From positions 530,262-594,261 of the forward strand of contig NC_026739.1 of the NCBI RefSeq assembly GCF_000210295.1: 64,000 nucleotides of DNA. The letters run 5' to 3'. Below the pieces are notes generated by a model, which did not search any database, had not been told where the DNA came from, and worked only from the letters and a program-made list of their open reading frames with translations. Source of the DNA: Trypanosoma brucei gambiense DAL972. Taxonomy: Eukaryota; Euglenozoa; Kinetoplastea; Trypanosomatida; Trypanosomatidae. Positions 1 through 10,101 of the stretch are shown piece after piece. Each line of letters begins with the position of its first letter. The stretch's first letter is position 1. Position numbers and translations under genes: made by a program.

Positions 1-554
1 CATTTACATCCCTTCAAATCGTTCATATAGGGGAAATATGTGTACGTTTGAAATGAAAAAAAAAGGGAAGCAGTTCGGCCATCGAATGCGCAAGCGGTAA
101 ATACTTCTTTTGGCTCACACTTTCCTCCAGGTTTAGTCTTGAGTTATTTTAGTGCACTGCTCGTTAAGCGTTACCCGATTTAACGTTGGTACTTCTCTAC
201 CGGTTTATTATCGGTATTATTTTTCATGTGCGTCACTTTACTCCTTTTTTGATTGCTTTTAACTTACACCATTTGTTTTGTTAATGCGAATCTCACCTTC
301 ACCGATTACCTGCAACAAACTTTTGTCTTTTTTTTTTCCTTTTTGAATTAAATGGTTTACTTTGCTCGCTTAACTGTTTCCCAAGTACGTCTGCTGGCCG
401 GAAGGGCGAAGCGTGACGCGAAACTGTTCTTGTCGGTGCGAAGAAAAAAGGGGGAACAACAATAAACAGCAGCAGAGAGAGTGCTGTGAAGGAAGAGACC
501 AGAGACGAGGTAATTTCCCGCGGTGGAAAATTTGATGGTGATTGTGGCAGCGAA
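1..554 (+). other. Spacer and 5' leader upstream of the release-factor gene
   Basis: There is no supportable gene here. A pyrimidine tract lies at about 324-346. The first convincing AG after it is at 384-385 and could serve as the spliced-leader acceptor. Between that AG and the chosen start at 555 there is one ATG at 535, which opens a seven-codon upstream frame whose TGA (556-558) overlaps the main ATG. Confidence 0.5.
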
Positions 555-1241
555 ATGAGTTGGTTAACTCCTTCAGGTTCCTCATACTTTCTTTCCAAAG
601 TGGTCGTAAACTCCGCACCGTGCGCTCCATTACATTTATTAGTGATGCACCGGTGCAGGGTTGCGTTTCCATGCGTGAATTACCGCCCTCTGCTTTGGCG
701 TGGCATGTTGCAGGTTCCTTCGAGGCCAACAATATGTGACAATTCTCTCAAGGTACAGTTGCGCCACTCACGAATTAGTTCTTTCAAACAGGAGGGATAT
801 TACCGATTTGCAAGAGCCAAAGATATACATGTCGATGAATCATGCTTTACTTTGCTTACTGCGCGAGGTGGTGGGCCAGGTGGGCAAGGGTCGAACAGCA
901 GCAGCAATAAGGTAGAAATGCGTGTTAACATGGCTTCTCTCAGCGAGTACTTTGATGAAGAATTGATTGGAAACATTAAAGCAAATGAATGCGGTAAAGC
1001 ACTGACATCGGATGAGACACAGCTGATCATTTCAAGCCATGAACACCGAAGTATGTACCAGAACAAAGAGGAATGCATTAGGCGGCTTCAGCAGATGATT
1101 CACGTGGCGTCATGGGTTCCTCCTGTGGAAGCTAACCCAATAAAGAAGCCCTCACATATCGTTTCTGAAAGAAAAAATGAGCGGAGAAAAAAAAGTGCAG
1201 TGAAAAAAATGCGTCAAACGGCTCGCAAAGGGCTGTGGTAA
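555..1241 (+). CDS. Mitochondrial class-I release factor domain protein (ICT1/YaeJ-like peptidyl-tRNA hydrolase)
   Basis: The 228-residue protein carries the class-I release-factor catalytic loop: GPGGQ with GGQ at residues 109-111, followed by the typical SNSSSNKVEMR segment. It has no codon-recognition domains and ends in a very basic tail (ERKNERRKKSAVKKMR), the layout of ICT1/YaeJ and C12orf65-type ribosome-rescue factors. In that family the GGQ loop hydrolyses peptidyl-tRNA in the ribosomal A site, and the basic tail reaches into the mRNA channel. The N-terminal ~60 residues are rich in Leu, Arg, Val and Cys with few acids, so import into the mitochondrion is likely. The frame is open back to a GTG at 486, but trypanosomes use ATG, so the first in-frame ATG is taken; later methionines (for example M31) are alternatives. 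Which rescue factor it represents cannot be decided by eye. Confidence 0.85.
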   Translation: MSWLTPSGSSYFLSKVVVNSAPCAPLHLLVMHRCRVAFPCVNYRPLLWRGMLQVPSRPTICDNSLKVQLRHSRISSFKQEGYYRFARAKDIHVDESCFTLLTARGGGPGGQGSNSSSNKVEMRVNMASLSEYFDEELIGNIKANECGKALTSDETQLIISSHEHRSMYQNKEECIRRLQQMIHVASWVPPVEANPIKKPSHIVSERKNERRKKSAVKKMRQTARKGLW

Positions 1242-1544
1242 CGTTTCTGCAGAGGAATTGTGTACACTCAAATGGTTATGAGTCCAACAGTTTTTTAGTT
1301 GTGTTTAAAAAAAAACGTTTGTCACTACTTACTGCAATTTTACCTTTCCTTGAAGCTATATTTGTTTGATTTATTTCCATTTTTTATTTCCTGTTGCTCT
1401 ATCTCCCCTTATAATGTAATAGTTAGTATTCAAGTCCATTCAAATATAGAACTTTTGAACGTTGTTTTTTTTTTTCCCTCCCTTTAAAACAATATTTATA
1501 TTTCTAATATCACATCTTATTGTGTTTAGCTGTTTGGTTCAGGT
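1242..1544 (+). other. Intergenic region with trans-splice signals
   Basis: This holds the 3' UTR of the release-factor gene and the leader of the SDHAF2 gene. It has A-runs near 1308 and a T/C tract at 1464-1485. There is no gene. Confidence 0.6.
1464..1529 (+). promoter_or_regulatory. Putative spliced-leader acceptor for the SDHAF2 gene
   Basis: A pyrimidine tract at 1464-1485 is followed by a T-rich stretch and the AG at 1528-1529, 15 bases before the ATG at 1545. A second AG at 1541-1542 would leave only two bases of leader. Confidence 0.45.
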
Positions 1545-1985
1545 ATGTTAAGACGTTTGTTTACGCGCATGGCCCCGCGGGCAAAAAATCATGAGGAACT
1601 GATGAAGATGTTGCGCGAGGGTTCACAAGTGGGGAAAACGGCGGCATCGGAGGAAAGTGGCGTGACATTTCGCGACGTCCGCACGGTTCCCATCGGTGAG
1701 TCAAATGAAGCAAAGCGGCGACGATTGCTCTATCAATCAACTTATCGCGGAATGGTGGAGATGGACATTATTCTCGGGGCATTCGCGCGGCAAAACATTG
1801 AAACGTTGTCAGCTCCTCAACTGGAAGAATACGATGCGGTGTTAAGACATTTTGATAATGATTTGTATAAATGGCTCGTAATGGATGTTGAGGCCCCAGC
1901 GGAGGTTGCACAGATTCCGGTATTTCAGTCACTGCATTCTTTTGTTAGGGATGAGCGGGAGAAGTTACTGAAATGTGCATCATAA
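1545..1985 (+). CDS. SDHAF2: Succinate dehydrogenase assembly factor 2 (SDH5 family)
   Basis: The 146-residue protein has the family core at about residues 60-86: a basic RRRLLYQS segment, then YRGMVEMDIILGAFA, which matches the RGM-E-D-LL--FA signature of SdhE/Sdh5 proteins. A tryptophan-containing helix follows (LYKWLVMD). In this family the Arg-Gly-Met motif is needed for covalent attachment of FAD to the flavoprotein subunit of succinate dehydrogenase in the mitochondrial matrix. The N-terminus (MLRRLFTRMAPRAK) is a typical short trypanosome mitochondrial presequence. Length and domain are complete and the ATG follows a good splice acceptor. Confidence 0.9.
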   Translation: MLRRLFTRMAPRAKNHEELMKMLREGSQVGKTAASEESGVTFRDVRTVPIGESNEAKRRRLLYQSTYRGMVEMDIILGAFARQNIETLSAPQLEEYDAVLRHFDNDLYKWLVMDVEAPAEVAQIPVFQSLHSFVRDEREKLLKCAS

Positions 1986-3264
1986 TTTAGCCTGAGCATA
2001 TCGGTTTTGTTTTATTCTGCTTTTGTCGAAGTGGGAGGAGGGGGGGGGGTTGAGCAGGTGGAGTGACTTTAAAAAAAAAAGCAAAATAAGGGTGTTTGTA
2101 GTTTTGTGAAGTGACTTCGCTACTTGCTACTGTCTGGTAAGTTGATTATATGCCCAGTTGCGCGTAAACGCTCGTGGAGCCGAGGTCATGTAATAGAAAA
2201 AACACCTAAAATTTAGTATTGGGGAATTTATTGTCATTACCTACTGTGTGCGTGGCAACGCACATTGCCTCGTTTAGTTTGTTCCTCTTTTGTTGGTATC
2301 ATTATCTTGATCATTACTATCATTATTGTTATAGCTATTTTTTCATTGTCGTAATGGTTTTTGTATGTTTTTTTTTTTACGATGCGTATCTATGTTTATT
2401 TTCCTTTTTTTCTTTACTTCTTTTTCAATTTGATTTGAATATCTGTCCCTTCTTTCTCTTCGCGATAACAAAATATGTCTTTTTTTTCTTTTACTACTAT
2501 CCGATACTTCTCTATTTTTCACTGCTGCTGTGCGTCTGCAAGCACCACCATATATTCTGTGCAAGTTTTTGTTATTATTTCATTTGTACCCAATTTAGTA
2601 GACACGAGCCGGGTGAATGTGTGCGTCAGCTTGCAAAATTCATATTGGTAGCATCAAGTAAATAAGTTTATTTGGTTCCATGCGCTCTTATGAGAGGAAA
2701 GGAAAAAAAAAACGGGCAAGTTTGTGGGTGAAGGGGGATCCGACACTTTTAAAAAGGGAGCAGACGAGAACAGACGAGAGGCGAAAGTTAAAGGAAGGGA
2801 TGCTGCAAATATTTCACACAGGATACGAATAAACTTGAGAGAAAAGCATATGCTTATGTGAAGGAAAAGGGGACTTGGGGAAATAGGCAAAAGTTGAGTT
2901 CTCTTACGAGGACTAAACAAATAAAGAAAGGTATAAACATATTTGAAATGGGTAAAAAAGGGATAAATAACAAAACGCTCACCACTCAGTAAAGAAAAAG
3001 TCGGGACAACGTGTGTGGGAAACAATGTCATGGGCAAATGTGTGTGTGGAGAGAGAGAGAGAGAGGGGGGGGGAATTATTTGTTTATCGTCCTGCAGGGG
3101 TACTAAACAAAAAGATGACATAAAATAACTTGTGCTGCATCGTTGCTTACTCGCTGTGGATAAGTGCTTGTTCTCTTTTTCTTTCTTTATCTTTGGTTAC
3201 TCCTATTCATAGAGAGAAATTCAGGGTGTGGGAGAGATTGGGCTGCTACGTTCGTGTCAACGAT
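1986..3264 (+). other. Long intergenic region without a gene
   Basis: It contains a G-run near 2040-2050, a very T-rich stretch at about 2335-2530, a GA repeat running into a G-run (about 3048-3074) and a strong pyrimidine tract just before the next gene. Open frames across the T-rich part encode only Phe/Tyr/Leu low complexity and start with TTG. Confidence 0.6.
3171..3212 (+). promoter_or_regulatory. Spliced-leader acceptor that fixes the start of the kinesin-like gene
   Basis: A pyrimidine tract (3172-3209) runs into AG at 3211-3212. The first ATG downstream is 3265, in frame with the long coding region. The upstream part of the open frame (from TTG 3130) would lie outside the mature mRNA. 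Confidence 0.6.
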
Positions 3265-5829
3265 ATGGCGGAAATGCTGAACGAAACAGTCGTTTCCCCG
3301 CGGAAGTGGTATGTTCACGTGGCGGTTCAGTCATTCGAAGGAGAGTCGTGGGCCATGGTAAAGGGTGAGACAGTAAGGAATACCGCAGTTACTGCAGAAC
3401 AATCAATGACGGTTGATACTGAAGGTAATCGGGAGAGAAATGAAAACTCCACAAGATCAGTGCTACTCCCATGTACGGATGCTATAAATAAGTTTTCCTC
3501 TGGTGTTGGGGGCGCCATGAATTCGGATAATTTCCTGAACATCGTGCGGGAGTGCAACAGTGACGAGTCGTTAGTTAGCCGTGTGGCGGACGTTGGATTT
3601 GTTCTTAAACCATTTAGGGATAATGGCGGTAATGGCAGTTGTGAGAAGAACCGTGGCACTGTGGGTGGTGGTGACCGGCCTGCAGAAATGCACTACCAGC
3701 TTGTTCAATCTATTGGCCCACTTCTAAAGGACGTATTGGAGCCACCTGTTTCTGCCGTTATCGATGACTGTGTTGATGCCACGGTGCTCGTTTACGGGGC
3801 TACGCAAGAGATGAAACACCTGGGCGTTGTTGGTACACCGTCAGCGTGTGGTTTGTTGCCGAAAAGTATCTGCATGATCGTTAATAAGTGTTCTCAACAT
3901 CGCAAGCAGACTCTGCTGGAGCGTGCGGCTACGGCCGAGTCAAATTCAACAGGTGGCTCAACGAACCTCACTGGCAGCAACATTTCTGGGGAGGGGACTC
4001 ATAGAGGAAAAGATCATTGTTTTGTTGACGCTGAAGCATCATTTATCGCTTTTGACAGAACCAATGTGGCGGATTTGTTGGACCTGAGTAATATCGACGT
4101 GGAAATTAGCTTTAATATGGCCCGGAAGGAAACACAACCCAATAACGGTGGTGAAGACAGCACTTCTCAAGAATCACGCTGTGGCGTAACTTCCACCGGA
4201 GCCTGCATTAAAAACGCGCGTTCGCTGCCCGTTAATAACGTAAATGATGCTCTCAAGGCACTTGATATTGGCCTCGAAAGCCTTGCTTCTGCTGTGAATA
4301 ATGGTTTACTACCCTCAGAGATTGGTACGTCGCTGCTATTTTCGCTTACTTTCTTCACGGACGACGGGCATGTGGCCACCTTCCGTATATTTTGTTTAGC
4401 CGAAGATGCTGCTGTTCAGGATTGGATCGTGTCATCGGTGCTATCAAGAAGTTCTGGTCGTCATAATGGCCCGGAACCACCGGTGTTACGTCACAATGCC
4501 GTGGCACTACTGATGCCTCTTCTGTGCCAGGGAAATGCATTCGCGTCAGTGTTGCTTTGTGTATACAATTCTGTTACGGCACTTCAGCGACTCTCACGCG
4601 ACTTAACTTTTGCCATCGCCGCACAAAAGCTCACCACAACACCGTGTCCAGTATCCCTTGTTGGAAGGAAGGGAATACCTTCGCTTGCCTGCGGCTCAGG
4701 GAGTCGCTTGCCGAATACCGGTCAGCGGAGTCTTTCATCTGATAAGCACAAACGAGGCTCTGTGGTCTCGAAAAAGGAGCGACGAGTTGATCCTACCCAC
4801 GTGGACTCTCCATTGAGCGGACTCACTCCACGCTCCGGCGTGTGTGTTCCGCTTAGTATGGACGATCAACTGATTCACGAAGAGGAATTAAGCAAAGCGT
4901 GTCAGGGGGAACGTTTTGTCGATATGCCCTTGCATAGGGCCAGTGGTGTCGAAGCACCATATTCAATTATTTTAACAACTGCAAAGAAGGAAACACGAGT
5001 GCTGCTGGGTCGCTCTCCACCAGCTCTCGCGGCTGAATCGGGAGTGGCAGGCAACTTGAGTCATGGCGCTGAAACTGCTGCAGATTTGAATCTGGCATGT
5101 AGTGGTGAAGGTTGCCGTCATTCCTCTTCAGAGGCCGCCAACCCTTCCACTCGTGGGTCAGATGGAACTTTAAATAAGGTAGATGATGGTTGTCCCAGTG
5201 GAATAAAGAATGTTGTAGATGCCGGACAGAATGCTATGAAAGGCGTTTCATGCTCGGGAGTGCTGCAATTACCTTCTTTTGGTGACGGCGGGATTGAAAA
5301 TGTTTCAAACAAAAGCGAAATTGGGAATGCCAAACCTACAATGGGAAAGAATATAGATTATACTGCTAATTCCAGTGGCATCAGCAACTGCCAGGCGACG
5401 AGTCTCACTTCTGCAAATGTTTCTGATGCCCAACGCTTGCGATTCAAAGATATCCTTTGCAGGGATGAGGAACGACATGATGTGGGCAATGTCGATGTCC
5501 CCGCAACTTCTTCTGCATCCCCTCCACAGGGTGGAAATGGTTCTGAAGCGGTTGCAGAGGGCCGAACAGTTTCCTCACTGGACCCTCATTCCACTTCAAG
5601 CGAGATGGAGTTACTTGTTGATGAATTCATTTGTTTCTACCGTGATTCCTGCGCAACAAAAGACCGAGTGGCTCACCTGGAAAGGGAATTAGCTCGCGCC
5701 CGCAAAGCACTTGAGGGGAAACGGGAGTTGGAGGAAAAACTGGCTCGGCAGCAGGACTTGACGGAAAAACTTCGTGAGCAGGTGGCCCTTTTGCTTGCTG
5801 AAAGAGAGTTATACTGTGGGACGAGGTGA
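3265..5829 (+). CDS. Divergent kinesin-like protein with a degenerate motor domain
   Basis: The 854-residue protein follows the order of kinesin motor landmarks in weakened form: KWYVHVAVQSF (about 14-24) for the first strand, a helix leading to TVLVYGATQEMKHLGVVGT (from about 173) where FAYGQTGSGKTYTM-GT is expected, GLLPKSI for the G-IP segment, FRIFCLAEDA (373-382) where LVDLAGSE is expected, and NAVALLMPLL...FAIAAQKL (to about 456) for the C-terminal motor helices. The P-loop GxxxxGKT, SSRSH and DLAGSE are all lost, so ATP binding and motility are unlikely. Residues ~460-775 are Ser/Gly-rich and probably disordered. The last ~75 residues are a charged coiled coil that could dimerise. The kinesin assignment is mine from motif order and needs profile confirmation. 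Confidence 0.65.
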   Translation: MAEMLNETVVSPRKWYVHVAVQSFEGESWAMVKGETVRNTAVTAEQSMTVDTEGNRERNENSTRSVLLPCTDAINKFSSGVGGAMNSDNFLNIVRECNSDESLVSRVADVGFVLKPFRDNGGNGSCEKNRGTVGGGDRPAEMHYQLVQSIGPLLKDVLEPPVSAVIDDCVDATVLVYGATQEMKHLGVVGTPSACGLLPKSICMIVNKCSQHRKQTLLERAATAESNSTGGSTNLTGSNISGEGTHRGKDHCFVDAEASFIAFDRTNVADLLDLSNIDVEISFNMARKETQPNNGGEDSTSQESRCGVTSTGACIKNARSLPVNNVNDALKALDIGLESLASAVNNGLLPSEIGTSLLFSLTFFTDDGHVATFRIFCLAEDAAVQDWIVSSVLSRSSGRHNGPEPPVLRHNAVALLMPLLCQGNAFASVLLCVYNSVTALQRLSRDLTFAIAAQKLTTTPCPVSLVGRKGIPSLACGSGSRLPNTGQRSLSSDKHKRGSVVSKKERRVDPTHVDSPLSGLTPRSGVCVPLSMDDQLIHEEELSKACQGERFVDMPLHRASGVEAPYSIILTTAKKETRVLLGRSPPALAAESGVAGNLSHGAETAADLNLACSGEGCRHSSSEAANPSTRGSDGTLNKVDDGCPSGIKNVVDAGQNAMKGVSCSGVLQLPSFGDGGIENVSNKSEIGNAKPTMGKNIDYTANSSGISNCQATSLTSANVSDAQRLRFKDILCRDEERHDVGNVDVPATSSASPPQGGNGSEAVAEGRTVSSLDPHSTSSEMELLVDEFICFYRDSCATKDRVAHLERELARARKALEGKRELEEKLARQQDLTEKLREQVALLLAERELYCGTR

Positions 5830-6113
5830 AAAAGAGGATGGAAGTAATGACGACATGGCGGAGAATCGAAGCTAATCAAATTATTAAGGTATGGGATCAC
5901 GGGGAATATATGGATTTAAGATGCAAAAGAAATAATAAAGGAAGTAAAGTAAAAGAGCTTGTGGAGGATATTTAAAAAAAAAAAAATAATAGATGGTGGT
6001 GACATAAGTTATGATTTTTGACGAGGAAATTATGTGGAGGAGGCATTGATTGTAATGTTTCTTGTGCTTTCCACAACTTCCTCTTTCTTTCTTTCTTTGC
6101 GCGGATCTGCACA

Positions 6114-6118
<5 letters not shown>

Positions 6119-6160
<42 letters not shown>
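6119..6160. repeat. (GT)n microsatellite
   Basis: This is an uninterrupted run of about 20 GT units on the + strand. Confidence 0.95.
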
Positions 6161-6163
<3 letters not shown>

Positions 6164-6971
6164 AATATGCATAAATATGTGTTAAGAGTCCTGTTGATTA
6201 ATGTTACACACATTTGGACGTATTACTTAATGAAGAAATAATGAAGATATGTGAAAGCACGCACATGTATGAAAGAGTATGCGTTTAGGTAGAGGAGTAG
6301 TTTCTTTTTCTTTTTTCTTTATTTATCTTGGTGCACATGGTGCCGGGTGCTCATCTGCACTTCGTCTCTCCTGTATTTACCCATCGTATCAGCAAAGCGA
6401 TATTGATGCAGTTTTTTTTTTCTTGTGATTTTGTTTGTCATAATCACTTTTTGTTTTCTTTCAAGTTATTTTCATCTTTTTTTTTTTTGGTGTGTTCACC
6501 TGCTTCTCTTGATTATGTTCCTTTTTGTGAGATAACTCTTTTTTTTTCTTTATTCAGCTTTTATCATATCTGCGTATAATAGCAAAAAAAAAAAAACAAC
6601 AACACGCACACACTCACATGCATACGCATATGCGTCAATTCATCCGCCCTTTTTTCAGTCTTTTCACTCTCTCCCGTCGCAAATTTCTTTTTTTTCTTCT
6701 TTTTTTCTTTTTGACTTTATTAAAATATATTTATATATTTATATATTTTTTTCCTTTTCCTTTTCCCTTCTCATTTCCCTCAGAAGCGCATGCGAGAGCA
6801 CACTCCTTGAATGGGGTTTTCATGTTCCAGTCATTGTGTGTGTTTGTATGACGCACTGAAGCACGTCGCTCTGTTTTTATTGTTTTTGTTATATATTTTC
6901 GTCCTCTCCATATAAATTAAATGAATGAATTACTTATATTAATATATATTTTAAAAATAAAAAATAATAAA

Positions 6972-6974
<3 letters not shown>

Positions 6975-7003
<29 letters not shown>
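6975..7003. repeat. (TA)n microsatellite
   Basis: This is an alternating TA tract of about 14 units inside an AT-only neighbourhood. Confidence 0.9.
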
Positions 7004-7008
<5 letters not shown>

Positions 7009-8555
7009 TACCATTTGCGCTTTTTTTTGTTTTTCTGCTCTTTTAACTAGTGGATCACACACCGAGGAATGTGAATCAAAAAGGAGCCACTTCCCGCTGT
7101 TCGCACACTCTCAAAGAAGAAAAAAAAAATAAATAACAGATAAGCGAAAGAAATTAATTTGATGAGACAGCAACGACAAAAGGGTGTTTACAAAAAAAAA
7201 AATAAGCGCAAGTAAAAGAACAAAGATTTATATTTTAGAAAAAAAAAGCAAGATGGATGGTGTGTACATATAAGAAATTAAGTTAGGTTAAATTAAAGTG
7301 TTACCCTCAATTCCGTTTGCATTTCTGTTCTTTCCTCAAAGGGGGGGGGGTGGAAGGAAAAGGAAGGAGAGAAAAAGAAAAGATGTAACATTACATATAA
7401 ATATAATTATTTACCTATTTATTCATATTTGTGTCTTATTAGTTGAGTCAAAACGAAATTAAAAGAAAATTAAACGAAGTGTTTGTGTTGCAATTCATAC
7501 TGTACATTAATATGAATAATGTTTACGCTTTTGCATATTATTTTGGTGTGAGTGAGTGAGTGAGTGTGGTGGGAAAGGGTTGCAGTAACACCTGTTGGGG
7601 TTTTTTCTTTTTCTTTTTCTTTTTTGTTGTTGTTACAAAATTATTATTATTATTTTGTTTCCACCTCCTTTTTTTTTGTTCTTGCCGTTACGGATTTATT
7701 TTTAGCCATACGGATGTTGTGGGAATGGAGGGTGAATGGAAACAAACGAAGGTGAATAACAACATTTACGTTTATGGGATTTGGTTTAATTTTTTTTAAT
7801 TGTCTTCTTTTTTTTTTTTTGGTTGTGTGCTTTCGCCGTCTCGTATCATATCAACTTGCGTGTGCCTCGCAATATGACGCATATGTGTTTTCTTTTTCTT
7901 TTTTCTTTTTTTGTAATAATTTCTCACTGGTACCACATACGGTTCCGACATTATCAGGAGCAACGTTACGGAACTAATTATGTTGATCATCATTTAATTC
8001 TTTTTTTTTGTTGTTGTTGTTGCTCTTGTAGAAATTTTTTTAAAGGAAAAAAAAGAGAATTTTCGAGACACTTCGTTTTATCTTGTTTTCGTTTTTTTGT
8101 TTTTTTTTTGTGTTTTTTGTGTTTGTTTGTTTGCGGCTGCGGTGAGAAGTGACAAAAGCAGCGAGACCGAAACGTTTATGCGGGAAGGACAATATTATCT
8201 TTCTTTTTTTCTTTTTTTTATTCAGTAACCGGAAGGGGCGACAGTCGCTAAGCTCACACGTAAGCTCGTGCAAGAATGGTGGGACAGTTGAATATATTCC
8301 ATAATAAATAAATACAAAAAAAAAGGAAGGAAAAACACTCGCAATATTATTTCCTTTCTGGTTTTGAATGTATTTTATTTTCTCACTATTGTTTCCCTTC
8401 GTTTTTTCTTTGTGTATGTTTTTTTTTTATAAAAAAAACACGTTTGACATGATGGAAAGGAAAGATATTTTTTTTCTTTTCTTCCAATGTGTCCGTCAAC
8501 TTCATATATTTATACTTATTAAAGTCAGCATATACCTATTGTTATTTATTTTATA

Positions 8556-8607
8556 AGTATATAAATAAATAAATAAATAAATATATATATATATGTATGT
8601 GTGTGTA
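8556..8607. repeat. (ATAA)n, (TA)n and (TG)n compound microsatellite
   Basis: Tandem ATAA units run into alternating TA and then TG. Confidence 0.85.
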
Positions 8608-8920
8608 ATCGTTTATTCATATTTGCTTTATGGACCATTTTTTGCAGTTGATTCCCGTGCGTTTTATCCCTCTCTTCTTTTGTTAATTCCTTTTTGTTAA
8701 TTTTGTTCATCTCCTTATATATTCCATCTTGAAGAAGCACAACTGTTGTTTGTGTGTTTCCTGTCCTGTGCTGCATATTCGTTTGCTACTACGGCTCATG
8801 TGTTTTATTTAGTGCGTGAATTCACTTTACACACCTAACTGCACTTTGCGATGTTGTAGTCCTTTTTCATCTTCATCTTTATCTTTGTATTTATATTTTG
8901 CTTTACTTTTAATTTAATTC

Positions 8921-8946
8921 CATTCAATTCAATTCAATTCAATTCT
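8921..8946. repeat. (ATTCA)n pentanucleotide repeat
   Basis: Four to five ATTCA units sit within the pyrimidine-rich leader region of the methyltransferase gene. Confidence 0.8.
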
Positions 8947-9141
8947 TTTCCTATTTTTTTCTAAAAAAAAAATTCATCTCATAACTTTTATATCATGCAT
9001 TCCATCATTTCACCCGTAACTCTTATTACGCTTAGGTGCAGTGATAGTGGCTCATACTTACAGAACAAATATTAAGTTTGGACCTTAGTTGTAAGGAAGG
9101 AAAAAATAAAAATAAAAAAATAAAATTAAAAAAAAAACATC

Positions 9142-10101
9142 ATGATTCCGTCACAACTGAAGAGCATGACAACATTCACTAATGAGGGACGGGTAAAGCC
9201 TCCTATGAGCTACAGAGCAAATATTGATGTTTTGCCGCAGCACATTGTTACCAAATACTTTATCTTGGAAAAGGATAAGGAGACGACAGATTGGTTAAAA
9301 GAAGCTGCGAATGTTAGCGCATTAAGGATCTTAATAGCCAACCTGCTTCGTCATTTTGTTTCGCTCACTACCGCCAATGGAATTGTGGGAAGAGGCGGCA
9401 TGTTTGTTGTGTCTACCGAACAGGCTGCGAAGTTGCTGCTCGGAAGGACAATTGCTCAGCAATGGACGCGCTACAGGGACACGATGGAGCCGCCTTTCGA
9501 AACATTACTTGATGTTGGCGCTGGTGATGGAGGTGTTACTTCTCGATTGCAGCCTCTCTTTAAGCGAGTGACTGCTACAGAATTTTCTATACCAATGCGC
9601 TGGCGTCTTTGGCGGCGTGGTTATGAGGTGCTTCCATATCAGGACCCCTTCACAAATAAGGACGGCTCGAGGCGGTATTATGACGTAATTTCTTGTCTCA
9701 ATGTTCTCGATCGCGCAGACAGGCCCCTTGACCTTCTGGCGTCCATGCGCGACTCACTGGGTCCTGAAGGTATTCTTCTTTTGGCTGTTGTATTGCCATG
9801 GTGCCCGTTTGTGGAAGACGGAAGCATTAAGAGACGACCATCACAGATGATGCCAATGGACGGTGGCGAGTGTTGCAAAGGTGCGACGTTCGAGCAGTCA
9901 TTACAATGCCTTATGGATAACGTTTTGGTACCGTTTGGTTTTCAGTTGGAGCGGTGGTGTAAACTACCTTACCTTTGTGAGGGTAATATGATTGCTGAAT
10001 ATGCCGTGCTTCATGATGCTGTTATGGTGCTAACAAGGAAGGGAGACAATGGTACTGCAACTGCGGAAAAAGATACAGATGGTAGTACTATCCATACTTG
10101 A
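9142..10101 (+). CDS. METTL9: METTL9/DREV-family methyltransferase (protein histidine methyltransferase)
   Basis: The 319-residue protein matches the DREV/METTL9 family over its length. It has the family N-terminal segment with GRGGMFVVSTEQ (about residues 91-102), the S-adenosylmethionine motif I LLDVGAGDGG (122-131), the acidic post-I strand TATEFSIPMRWRLWRRGYEVL, motif IV YDVISCLNVLDRADRP and a C-terminal half with LPWCPFVE. Characterised METTL9 enzymes place a methyl group on N1 of histidine in alternating His-x-His motifs of target proteins. No presequence or membrane segment is obvious. The ATG sits after an A-rich leader. The C-terminal ~20 residues are low-complexity Thr/Asp/Gly. Substrates in trypanosomes are not evident from the sequence. 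Confidence 0.88.
   Translation: MIPSQLKSMTTFTNEGRVKPPMSYRANIDVLPQHIVTKYFILEKDKETTDWLKEAANVSALRILIANLLRHFVSLTTANGIVGRGGMFVVSTEQAAKLLLGRTIAQQWTRYRDTMEPPFETLLDVGAGDGGVTSRLQPLFKRVTATEFSIPMRWRLWRRGYEVLPYQDPFTNKDGSRRYYDVISCLNVLDRADRPLDLLASMRDSLGPEGILLLAVVLPWCPFVEDGSIKRRPSQMMPMDGGECCKGATFEQSLQCLMDNVLVPFGFQLERWCKLPYLCEGNMIAEYAVLHDAVMVLTRKGDNGTATAEKDTDGSTIHT

Larger units (their letters stand above)
5830..9141 (+). other. Gene-free AT-rich region of 3.3 kb with many simple repeats
   Basis: No open frame here has the composition of a protein gene. The region holds a (GT)n tract, a (TA)n tract, (ATAA)n and (ATTCA)n repeats, many T- and A-runs, and a G-run near 7341-7350. It would form the 3' UTR of the kinesin-like gene and the 5' leader of the methyltransferase gene. 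A likely splice acceptor for the latter is the AG at 9034-9035 after the pyrimidine-rich stretch around 8860-8960. Non-coding RNA genes cannot be excluded by eye. Confidence 0.6.

Noticed and set aside
2219..2665. 148-codon open frame, Phe/Tyr/Ser rich
   Set aside because: It begins with TTG, has no supporting ATG, and its composition simply reflects T-rich spacer DNA.
2654..3121. 155-codon open frame on the minus strand
   Set aside because: It lies in spacer DNA, encodes Pro/Ser/Phe low complexity from purine-rich DNA, and would be the only gene on that strand.
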